NCBI GenBank assembly: GCA_964568355.1
Contig: CAZMRK010000580.1
Coordinates: 1 to 5,737 of the forward strand
DNA length: 5,737 nucleotides
From: JAJPJX01 sp964568355
GTDB lineage: Bacteria; Acidobacteriota; Terriglobia; Bryobacterales; Bryobacteraceae
Direction: 5' to 3'
Shown: positions 1 through 5,345 of the stretch, piece by piece
Layout of the letters: each line of letters starts with the position of its first letter
How positions within the stretch are numbered: position 1 is the stretch's first letter
The notes under the pieces: model-generated
What the model saw: only the letters and a program-made list of their open reading frames with translations
What the model was told of the DNA's origin: nothing
The model's database searches: none
Position numbers and translations under genes: made by a program

Positions 1-34
1 GGTGCCTGAAACCATACAGTCGAGCCGCAAGCAT
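1..34 (-). CDS. Start of a probable zinc-type alcohol dehydrogenase / quinone oxidoreductase (MDR superfamily), cut by window edge
   Basis: Only the first 11 codons are inside the window (M-L-A-A-R-L-Y-G-F-R-H). The pattern Met-x-Ala-Ala-Arg-x-Tyr/His-Gly is the usual opening of medium-chain (GroES-like) dehydrogenases and quinone reductases, which oxidise alcohols or reduce carbonyls with NAD(P). The start is supported by an AGGAG ribosome-binding site at 44-48, nine bases upstream of the ATG. The gene follows the STAS-like gene after only 35 bases with no terminator visible, so it is probably the second gene of that transcript and would share the σ54-type promoter at 375-390. The identification rests on a very short N-terminus; another protein with a similar start cannot be excluded. 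That the start codon is real is more certain than the family. Confidence 0.5.
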   Translation of the reverse strand, partial: MLAARLYGFRH

Positions 35-69
35 CCTTACGTTCTCCTGTTCGAGTTTTGTGAATCGCG

Positions 70-339
70 TCAAGCTGTCGTGGGCCGGATCCCGGCAATC
101 CAGTCCCGCAGGAACGGTGGGCAGTTCGTGAGCGCGACACCTTTCCGTTCGCAAACGGCAAGGTAACTCACCGCTTCGCGATCGACGAGGGTAATCTCGC
201 TGAGATCAAACTCGATCGGCCTGCCTTCGCGCTCGATGAGCTCCTGGATCGCGTCCACATATTCCGATTGAAAATGTCCGGACACGCGGAACACGGCCCT
301 CCCCGTGCCGATAGCGAGCCGTTCGATTCTGCAGGACAT
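70..339 (-). CDS. Small STAS-domain-like protein (89 aa), degenerate at the phosphorylation site
   Basis: An 89-residue protein with the β-α-β layout of a STAS domain (the fold of SpoIIAA-type anti-sigma-factor antagonists): an N-terminal strand pair ending in V-x-G at residues 19-21, a helix at about 25-38, the core strand F-D-L-S at 44-47, V-D-R-E-A at 52-56, a helix, a strand G-V-A-L at 67-70, and N-C-P-P-F at 72-76. In classical antagonists the core Asp is followed by a phosphorylatable Ser/Thr and Gly; here D53 is followed by Arg-Glu-Ala, so phosphorylation switching looks lost. The frame is open back to an ATG at 615, but that extension overlaps the activator gene and is Arg/Pro-rich noise. 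The ATG at 339 has a GAGG Shine-Dalgarno at 348-351 and lies about 25 bases below a predicted σ54 start site. Its partner is unknown; co-transcription with a dehydrogenase suggests a role near metabolism rather than general stress. Confidence 0.75.
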   Translation of the reverse strand: MSCRIERLAIGTGRAVFRVSGHFQSEYVDAIQELIEREGRPIEFDLSEITLVDREAVSYLAVCERKGVALTNCPPFLRDWIAGIRPTTA

Positions 340-343
340 CGGC

Positions 344-361
344 GCCGCCTCTATAGGCGGC
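344..361 (-). promoter_or_regulatory. Leader hairpin overlapping the ribosome-binding site of the STAS-like gene
   Basis: A perfect 6-bp inverted repeat (GCCGCC / GGCGGC, arms at 356-361 and 344-349) with a six-base loop sits just upstream of the ATG at 339. The Shine-Dalgarno sequence GAGG lies partly in the loop and partly in the 3' arm, so folding would limit ribosome access. If transcription starts near 364, as the -24/-12 element predicts, the hairpin would be almost the first thing in the mRNA. It may tune translation or protect the 5' end; the structure is visible, the function is inferred. Confidence 0.4.
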
Positions 362-374
362 TCGGGTGCTTTCT

Positions 375-390
375 TGCAAGCGGGAGACCA
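375..390 (-). promoter_or_regulatory. Predicted σ54 (-24/-12) promoter for the STAS-like gene and downstream dehydrogenase
   Basis: On the minus strand the sequence reads TGG-N8-TTGCA, with GG and GC separated by exactly ten bases, the invariant spacing of σ54 promoters. The -12 element TTGCA is a full match and the -24 element keeps the TGG core, but the rest of the -24 box (TCTC for CACG) deviates. The start site would fall near 364, giving a leader of about 25 bases before the ATG at 339. The element lies directly downstream of a gene for a σ54 activator, which raises its plausibility well above a chance match. Confidence 0.6.
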
Positions 391-404
391 CTCGGCCGGT
401 GCAG

Positions 405-411
405 AAAAAAA
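405..411. other. A7/T7 tract between putative activator sites and σ54 promoter
   Basis: Seven consecutive A (plus strand) lie between the CGTGAA half-sites (442-476) and the -24/-12 promoter (375-390). Such tracts curve DNA and could help an enhancer-bound activator loop onto the σ54 holoenzyme. No IHF consensus was recognised. As a terminator for the activator gene it is unconvincing because no adjacent stable stem precedes the T run. Confidence 0.25.
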
Positions 412-441
412 GACTAAGACGCTTCGTTCGCCGCCGGGAAC

Positions 442-476
442 TTCGTGAAAACCGTGAAGATCGCGAAATTCACGAA
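442..476. promoter_or_regulatory. Putative enhancer (UAS) with three CGTGAA half-sites for the adjacent σ54 activator
   Basis: The motif CGTGAA occurs at 444-449 and 453-458, and its inverse TTCACG at 469-474. The outer pair extends to a perfect 8-bp inverted repeat, TTCGTGAA (442-449) and TTCACGAA (469-476). The inner pair forms CGTGAA-N10-TTCACG. The cluster spans about -78 to -112 relative to the predicted σ54 start site near 364, the usual distance for enhancers bound by Fis-type helix-turn-helix activators. It overlaps the stop codon of the activator gene at 470-472. The repeats are directly visible; binding by the neighbouring protein is inferred. Confidence 0.45.
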
Positions 477-2818
477 TGACCCAGCTTGAAGCGATTCTTG
501 CGAATCTCCAGTTTTTTGATACGAGAGTCCAGCGTGGAGGGCGGCACACCAAGTTTGGCCGCGGCACCCTTCGGCCCCGACACCCGCCCGCGGCTTTCCG
601 CAAGCGCCGCCTCAATGATCCGCCGCTCCTCGCTGTCGTCCTGCTCGGCGGCCCCGGGCTTCGCCTCCCGCCTTGGCCGGTTGCGCGCTCGTGACAGCCA
701 TGCCTCGTCTACACGGAAGATTTCGCCGGAGCCAATGATCACGGACCTCTCCACCACGTTCTGCAATTCGCGGATGTTTCCGGGCCAATCGTACATTTGA
801 AACAGTTCCAGAGTTTTCGGGTCGATCTTTCGGAAGGACTTGCCGGCCTTCTGGCCGAAACGATGGACGAAATACTCCAACAGCACCAGGATGTCTTCCT
901 TGCGCTCCCGCAGAGCGGGCACGTCGATGGGAAAGACGTTGAGGCGGTAATAGAGATCAGAGCGAAAGCTTCCGCTGGCCTGAGCGGTTTCCAGGTCGCG
1001 ATTGGTCGCGGCAATCACCCGAACATCCACTTTGACCGCCTCCTTGCCCCCGACACGTTCGAATTCGCGCTCCTGCAGAACCCGAAGCAGAGCGACCTGT
1101 GTGTCTACCGGCAGATCGCCCACTTCGTCCAGGAAAATAGTCCCACCGTTTGCAAGTTCGAAGCGGCCTGCGCGGCGCTGTATCGCACCCGTGAACGCAC
1201 CCTTTTCATGGCCGAACAGCTCAGAAGAAATCAGCGAGGGCGCCAGCGCCGCGCAGTTCACGCTGACAAACGCGCGTTGGGCGCGCGGCGACCACCGGTG
1301 AATCGCTCGTGCGATCAGTTCCTTCCCGGTACCTGTCTCGCCCATGATGAGGACGGTGGAGTCTGTGGGCGCAACCTTGGTCACGCGCGAAAGCACCGCT
1401 TGCAGCGCCCGGGATGTGCCCACAATCTCCTCAAACATGGAGACCCGGTCCAGCTCTTCCCGCAGCGCCACATTTTCCTTCTGAAGCTGGTCCTTCAGAA
1501 ATTTGATCTCCGCAAGCGCTCGCTCCAATGTCTCCCGAGCCTCCACCTGCTCAGTGACCTCCATGGTGGTCCCGACAAACTCGACCAGATTGCCCGATTC
1601 GTTGAAAATCGGATGACCGCTCGAGTGCTGGTGCTTCACTGTCCCATCCGGAAGGACGATGCGATAGTCGGCCTCGTAATCGGTCTTATCGATCAGGCAT
1701 TTTTCAAAGAAGCCGCGAACTCGCCCCCTGTCCTCTGGATGAATCCTGCCAAACCAGAAGTCCGGGTCTGAGGTATCCTCATATGGCTTCACGTCGTAAC
1801 GTCGCAACACCTCCGGAGAGACGGTGACCGTTCCCGAAGCGGCATTGAGGCGCCAGCTCCCCGTCCGGGTCAACCTCTGCATCTCCAGTAAGTGCGCCTC
1901 GTTTTCCCGGAGCTTTGCCTCCACCTGCCTTCGGGCTACGATGTCCGCGCGCAGCGCCTCCTCGGCGCGCTTGTGATCCTCCACATCAGTCAGCAGAAAA
2001 TACCAGCGCAAAATCCGTCCGTTGGCATCTCGAAGCGGGAGACCGCGCACGTTGAACCAGCGGTAACCATGTACCCCACGCTGCCTGTGAAGCGTCTCGT
2101 ATGGAACTCCGGTCTCGATCGACCGCCGCCACATCGAGATCACATGTTCGCGATCATCGGGATGAACGAGAGAGCCCCAATCTCCCAACTCCTCGACCGT
2201 CTTGCCGAAGAAATCTGAAACTGCCTGGTTTACAAACTCCAACCGTCCCGCCTGGTCCATGGCGGCGATCAGCCCGGGAAGGTTGTCCATCATTACGGGA
2301 AAACTCTGCTCGCTCGTCCCGTACCATTTCACGACTCTCCCCGACGGATCGCGCAACGGGCTTCCGCGAAACAGAAATAAGCGATACTGCCCGTCGAACC
2401 GGCGAAAACGAGCTTCCACTCGATACGGCTGCAGATGACTCGTCGCCCTTTCAAATGCACTTGTCACTCGCGGGAAGTCGTCTGGATGAATGGCCAGCTT
2501 CCAACCGCATTCGAGCGCTCGCTCGGCGGAGAGACCTGTATACTCCAGCCAGTACGAATTGAAGAAATCGGGAGAACCATCCGGGAACACCGACCATGCC
2601 GGCGCCTGGATCGTATCGAGAATAGGACGTATCGTTTCCGCTAAAGTGGGGTCCTGGGAACGATTTCCCGAAGGCGCCATAGGGGATTTTATTAGCATGT
2701 TTTGCAAGAGCGGCGCGATCGAGGAATTTCCGGTACAGCGGCTGCCGTCGAATCGCCCCCTCCGCCCCGCCGGCGAACTCCGGACCGGTCCGTTCCCCTT
2801 GCGGCCCGGAGATATCAT
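470..2818 (-). CDS. σ54-dependent transcriptional activator (enhancer-binding protein) with three N-terminal PAS domains
   Basis: An AAA+ ATPase that remodels σ54-RNA polymerase at -24/-12 promoters. Numbering from the first ATG: PAS domains at about 63-168, 174-281 and 309-424 (PAS_3-like, each with an H-P-D/E-D motif), a coiled-coil linker near 426-458, then the AAA+ core. The core has Walker A G-E-T-G-T-G-K-E at 493-500, the σ54-contacting G-A-F-T-G-A loop at 540-545, Walker B G-T-I-F-L-D-E at 559-565, a sensor A-A-T-N at 603-606 and arginine-finger region F-R-S-D-L-Y-Y-R-L at 618-626. A Fis-type helix-turn-helix lies at about 731-773. There is no receiver domain, so it is probably controlled by ligand or redox sensing through PAS domains rather than by a histidine kinase. 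Its likely target is the σ54 promoter just downstream. The start is uncertain: no clear Shine-Dalgarno precedes ATG 2818, and residues 1-40 are Arg/Gly/Pro-rich with no domain, so ATG 2698 or 2680 may be the true start. Confidence 0.93.
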   Translation of the reverse strand: MISPGRKGNGPVRSSPAGRRGRFDGSRCTGNSSIAPLLQNMLIKSPMAPSGNRSQDPTLAETIRPILDTIQAPAWSVFPDGSPDFFNSYWLEYTGLSAERALECGWKLAIHPDDFPRVTSAFERATSHLQPYRVEARFRRFDGQYRLFLFRGSPLRDPSGRVVKWYGTSEQSFPVMMDNLPGLIAAMDQAGRLEFVNQAVSDFFGKTVEELGDWGSLVHPDDREHVISMWRRSIETGVPYETLHRQRGVHGYRWFNVRGLPLRDANGRILRWYFLLTDVEDHKRAEEALRADIVARRQVEAKLRENEAHLLEMQRLTRTGSWRLNAASGTVTVSPEVLRRYDVKPYEDTSDPDFWFGRIHPEDRGRVRGFFEKCLIDKTDYEADYRIVLPDGTVKHQHSSGHPIFNESGNLVEFVGTTMEVTEQVEARETLERALAEIKFLKDQLQKENVALREELDRVSMFEEIVGTSRALQAVLSRVTKVAPTDSTVLIMGETGTGKELIARAIHRWSPRAQRAFVSVNCAALAPSLISSELFGHEKGAFTGAIQRRAGRFELANGGTIFLDEVGDLPVDTQVALLRVLQEREFERVGGKEAVKVDVRVIAATNRDLETAQASGSFRSDLYYRLNVFPIDVPALRERKEDILVLLEYFVHRFGQKAGKSFRKIDPKTLELFQMYDWPGNIRELQNVVERSVIIGSGEIFRVDEAWLSRARNRPRREAKPGAAEQDDSEERRIIEAALAESRGRVSGPKGAAAKLGVPPSTLDSRIKKLEIRKNRFKLGHS
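2781..2792. repeat. 12-bp perfect palindrome near the 5' end of the activator gene
   Basis: CGGACCGGTCCG is fully self-complementary. It lies in the first 13 codons of the activator reading frame if ATG 2818 is used, or in a 143-base leader if the start is 2698. In the latter case it could be an operator. Short GC-rich palindromes also arise by chance, so the assignment is weak. Confidence 0.2.
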
Positions 2819-2841
2819 GGCGAGATCTTGAAGCAGTGGGC

Positions 2842-3708
2842 TTAGTTGCGGGCTACCTGATCCTTGGGTGTCGCCAGGTATCCCTCGATCTGATTTTTCT
2901 TCACCGTATTTACAACAATTTCATACGGCTGTTTGGCCTTCGCGACGTAAAACTGCACCGGCTCGTTGACGTTCCGGTCCTTCTTCTCAGTTTTTTTGTC
3001 GTCGGCCATCACCTCGATGGTGAACTTATTGCGCTTTGGGTCGGCCTTCTTCAGCAGGATGGTAATGTCGCCCACCCGCTGCGGCTGTTTCGTCTTCCCC
3101 AGGTTGAACTCAAAGTAATTGCGCTCCCCCAGGCGCTTCAAAGCCGCCAGCTCTTTGCCGTTGGTGGCGATATAGCCGCTCTGCACACCCAGGTCGCCGG
3201 TCACTTTTTTCAGGTCGGCGATAGTCTTATCCAGCTCAGTTTTGGTCGAGGCCACCTGCGATTTCACATTGCTGACATCGCCGCTGACATCGGCGATCTT
3301 GGAGCTGGCCTCCTGGCGGACGTCGTGGATCTGGCTGGCCACTTGGCGCTCCTGCGCGGCCTGCTGTTCCGCCAGTTTCTTGGATAACTGTTCGGCCCGC
3401 GCCACTGCCTCTACCTTCGCCTGTCCAGCGGCTAGACTCGCCTGCCGGCGCGCCTCCGCCAGTTCCGTCTTCAGCGTCTCCAGATGGCGGCGGTTCGCTG
3501 CGGTGGTCACCGAAGATGTATCGCGCAAACCGGTGATCTCGGTTTGGGTCGTCTCCTGGAATTTGGCAAGGTCGGCGCGCAGGCCGGTCACCTGCACATA
3601 AAGGTAAATGTTTGCGGCAACTAAGGCGACCAGCGCCCCTGCCACTACCGCGGTTTTCGTACCCGAGCCACTAGGCGGCTGGGCAGGATACATCGGGCTT
3701 GGACTCAC
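2842..3708 (-). CDS. Membrane-anchored coiled-coil protein of unknown function (288 aa)
   Basis: From the chosen start: a Pro/Ser/Gly-rich N-terminal tail (1-18), one hydrophobic segment at about 20-38 rich in Ala/Val/Leu, a long charged Ala/Glu/Lys/Gln-rich coiled coil at about 41-190, and a β-rich C-terminal domain at about 194-288 that opens with R-N-Y-F-E-F and contains many Lys-Lys and Asp-Lys turns. The layout suggests a single-pass anchored rod presenting a C-terminal globular domain, probably outside the cytoplasmic membrane. I recognise no named family; similar proteins may be conserved in Acidobacteria. The frame is open to an ATG at 3810 that overlaps the RNase gene by 14 bases. 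GTG 3708 is preferred because AGGAG sits six bases upstream (3715-3719) and the residues before it look non-coding; ATG 3693 is the other option. It lies 88 bases after the RNase gene and may have its own promoter. Confidence 0.85.
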   Translation of the reverse strand: MSPSPMYPAQPPSGSGTKTAVVAGALVALVAANIYLYVQVTGLRADLAKFQETTQTEITGLRDTSSVTTAANRRHLETLKTELAEARRQASLAAGQAKVEAVARAEQLSKKLAEQQAAQERQVASQIHDVRQEASSKIADVSGDVSNVKSQVASTKTELDKTIADLKKVTGDLGVQSGYIATNGKELAALKRLGERNYFEFNLGKTKQPQRVGDITILLKKADPKRNKFTIEVMADDKKTEKKDRNVNEPVQFYVAKAKQPYEIVVNTVKKNQIEGYLATPKDQVARN

Positions 3709-3714
3709 AACTCG

Positions 3715-3719
3715 CTCCT
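3715..3719 (-). promoter_or_regulatory. Shine-Dalgarno site that selects GTG 3708 as the start of the coiled-coil protein
   Basis: AGGAG on the minus strand, six bases upstream of GTG 3706-3708. Neither the upstream ATG at 3810 nor the ATG at 3693 has a site as well placed (for 3693 the distance would be 21 bases). Confidence 0.65.
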
Positions 3720-3720
3720 G

Positions 3721-3738
3721 CTCTCCCCATGCGGAGAG
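3721..3738 (-). promoter_or_regulatory. Leader hairpin upstream of the coiled-coil gene
   Basis: CTCTCC and GGAGAG form a perfect 6-bp stem (arms 3733-3738 and 3721-3726) around a six-base loop, ending one base before the Shine-Dalgarno sequence. In the minus-strand transcript no U-run follows it, so it is not a terminator for the RNase gene. It is better read as a 5' leader structure. The size matches that of the hairpin in front of the STAS-like gene, although the sequences differ. Confidence 0.35.
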
Positions 3739-3748
3739 TCTTTTCACA

Positions 3749-3754
3749 ATTATA
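3749..3754 (-). promoter_or_regulatory. Possible σ70-type -10 box for the coiled-coil gene
   Basis: The minus strand reads TATAAT, a perfect -10 hexamer, in an AT-rich island within the 88-base gap between the RNase and coiled-coil genes. Transcription would start near 3742, just ahead of the leader hairpin. No good -35 match was found 16-18 bases upstream. A second box TATACT (3764-3769) has a weak TTCGAA (3/6) at 17-base spacing. The gene may therefore be transcribed independently of the RNase. Confidence 0.35.
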
Positions 3755-3796
3755 GATTCATTCAGTATACCGTTCGGTTTCGACGATTCGAACGTC

Positions 3797-5218
3797 CTAT
3801 TCGAGGACAAAACTGTCGCTAGGCTTGGGTACCACCACGTCCACCCCGTACTGCGACCGCACCAGCCCCGCCAAAGCTGCGGACTGGGTGGGCTCTCCGT
3901 GAACCAGGAAGACCTTTTTCAAGTGCGGAGCCAGAGGTTTCAGCCACGCCAGCAATTCGCCCTGATCGGCATGGGCGCTCAGTTCGTCCAGGCTGGAGAT
4001 CTCTGCCCGCACCGTGACCGGCTCCCCGAAAATGCGCACCTCGCGCCATTTCTCCACCAGCTTCCGTCCCAATGTGCTCTCCGCCTGGAAACCGGTGATC
4101 AGCACCGTGTTGCGTGGATCTTCCACGTTATTCCGCAAATGGTGCAAAATCCGCCCCGTTTCACACATCCCGGAGGCCGAAATGACGATGAACGGCCCGT
4201 GCAGATCGTTGAGTTTCTTCGATTCCGCGGCATCCCGGACGTACTGTAGCCGGCCGAAACCGAACGGATCTTCGCCTTCCAGCAGGTAGCGCCGCGTCCG
4301 TTCGTCGAAGCATTCTACATGCTTGCGGAAGATTTCGGTAACGTTTACCGCCAAAGGGCTATCCACGAAGATGGGAATATTCGGGATCCGTCCTTCCCCT
4401 GTAAGTTGGTGCAGCAGCAGGACTAGCTGCTGTGTGCGACCCACAGCGAAGGACGGCACGATCACCCGTCCGCCCCGCCGCGCCGTCCGCGTGATCACAT
4501 CGGCCAGCTTATGCTCGACGTGCGTGTTGCTCTTGTGAAATTTGCCGCCGTAGGTGCTTTCCATGATCAGGTAATCGGCCGGCGGCAGGGCGTCCGGATC
4601 GCGAATGATCGGGCTATTGGGCCGCCCGATATCGCCCGAATAGATCAGCCGGATCCGTTTCCCGTGGTCGTGATAGTGCAGCACGATATTGGAGGATCCG
4701 AGAATATGCCCGGCATCGTAGCATTCATAGCTCAGGTTGTCGTCGATGCGCTGCGGCGTGTAGTACGGCACCGGCCGGAATAGCGGCAGCGTGCGCTCGG
4801 CGTCCTCCATCCGGTAAAGCGGTTCGACCGGTCCGTTGCCCGTTTCGGGCGGAGATTTGGCCGAACGCCGGCGGCTGAGCCGCTTGTTCAGGAACTCGGC
4901 GTCTTTCTCCTGGATATAGGCCGTATCCCGCAGCATCGCATCGCAAAGGTCGATGGTAGCGGGGGTGCTATAGATCGGGCCGTGGAACCCCTTCTTGACC
5001 AGCGTAGGCAGATTGCCGGAATGATCGATGTGCGCATGGGACAGGATCACTGCATCGATCTCGGATCCGGCGTAGGGTAAATTCCGGTTCTTCTGGTCGG
5101 CTTCCTTGCGCCGGCCCTGGTTAAGACCGCAATCCAGGAGATACCGTCGGCCCTCGACTTGGACATGGTGCATGGAGCCGGTAACGGTCGAGGCGGCTCC
5201 CCAAAACGTGATCTTCAT
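3797..5218 (-). CDS. β-CASP metallo-β-lactamase-fold ribonuclease (CPSF73/TTHA0252-like)
   Basis: A 473-residue zinc-dependent RNA nuclease, a usual length for bacterial members of the family that process or degrade RNA in the cytoplasm. The metallo-β-lactamase part shows L-L-D-C-G at 27-31 (motif 1), the metal-binding H-A-H-I-D-H at 61-66 (motif 2), D-A-G-H-I-L-G-S at 168-175 (motif 3, H171) and S-G-D-I-G-R at 194-199 (motif 4, D196). The inserted β-CASP domain carries M-E-S-T-Y-G at 219-224 (motif A), P-S-F-A-V-G-R-T-Q at 255-263 and S-A-S-G-M-C-E-T-G-R at 347-356. Motif B is S-A-H-A-D at 414-418 (H416) and motif C is L-V-H-G-E at 438-442 (H440). All catalytic residues are present, so it should be active. 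The ATG at 5218 begins the canonical first strand M-K-I-T-F-W-G-A-A; its Shine-Dalgarno is weak. It may be co-transcribed with the small gene upstream through a structured spacer. Confidence 0.95.
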   Translation of the reverse strand: MKITFWGAASTVTGSMHHVQVEGRRYLLDCGLNQGRRKEADQKNRNLPYAGSEIDAVILSHAHIDHSGNLPTLVKKGFHGPIYSTPATIDLCDAMLRDTAYIQEKDAEFLNKRLSRRRSAKSPPETGNGPVEPLYRMEDAERTLPLFRPVPYYTPQRIDDNLSYECYDAGHILGSSNIVLHYHDHGKRIRLIYSGDIGRPNSPIIRDPDALPPADYLIMESTYGGKFHKSNTHVEHKLADVITRTARRGGRVIVPSFAVGRTQQLVLLLHQLTGEGRIPNIPIFVDSPLAVNVTEIFRKHVECFDERTRRYLLEGEDPFGFGRLQYVRDAAESKKLNDLHGPFIVISASGMCETGRILHHLRNNVEDPRNTVLITGFQAESTLGRKLVEKWREVRIFGEPVTVRAEISSLDELSAHADQGELLAWLKPLAPHLKKVFLVHGEPTQSAALAGLVRSQYGVDVVVPKPSDSFVLE

Positions 5219-5280
5219 GTAAAGACTCTGAAGTAGTAGAAGAAAACGTCATGGTACCGCAGATCCGAAGCGCGACGGCC

Positions 5281-5345
5281 CGAACCCCCCGTGCGGGCAC
5301 CGGGGCCGCCTGGGCATGCTGCCGGCGCCCGGTGAGGGGTTTTCG
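5281..5345 (-). other. GC-rich structured spacer between the small helical protein gene and the RNase gene
   Basis: Directly after the stop codon of the 64-residue protein, the minus strand reads AACCCC (5341-5336), which can pair with GGGGTT (5288-5283). This encloses a smaller hairpin of CCCC/GGGG plus GTG/CAC (5305-5302 with 5290-5287, and 5293-5291 with 5300-5298, one bulged base) and the palindromes GGCGCC (5324-5329) and GCATGC (5314-5319). No U-run follows, so it is not a typical intrinsic terminator. It could be a processing site, a translational-coupling or attenuation structure, or GC-rich spacer. The remaining bases 5219-5280 show nothing beyond a weak TACCAT. Confidence 0.3.

Noticed and set aside
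405..441. Possible intrinsic terminator after the σ54 activator gene
   Set aside because: The only nearby dyad, GTTC-N8-GAAC (426-441), makes a short bulged stem and lies about 14 bases from the T7 run; a terminator needs a stable stem directly before the U tract.
340..615. N-terminal extension of the STAS-like frame to ATG 615
   Set aside because: It would overlap the activator gene and cross the σ54 promoter. Its translation is Arg/Pro-rich noise with no ribosome-binding site, whereas ATG 339 has one.
797..1771. 324-codon plus-strand open frame
   Set aside because: It lies antisense to the AAA+ core and the PAS3/linker region of the σ54 activator, whose motifs are all intact. Long antisense frames opposite this conserved domain are a known artefact of its codon pattern, and the translation has no recognisable domain.
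2836..3387. 183-codon plus-strand frame with hydrophobic translation
   Set aside because: It is the antisense of the coiled-coil gene; Lys/Glu/Gln-rich helices read backwards give Leu/Phe-rich text. The sense frame has a start site, a membrane segment and a coherent architecture.
3721..3745. Hairpin plus TCTTTT on the plus strand, resembling a terminator
   Set aside because: No plus-strand gene precedes it, and on the transcribed minus strand the hairpin has no U-run after it. It is better read as a leader structure of the coiled-coil gene.
3608..4249. 213-codon plus-strand frame
   Set aside because: It is antisense to the C-terminal half of the β-CASP RNase and to the start of the coiled-coil gene. 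No domain or start signal supports it.
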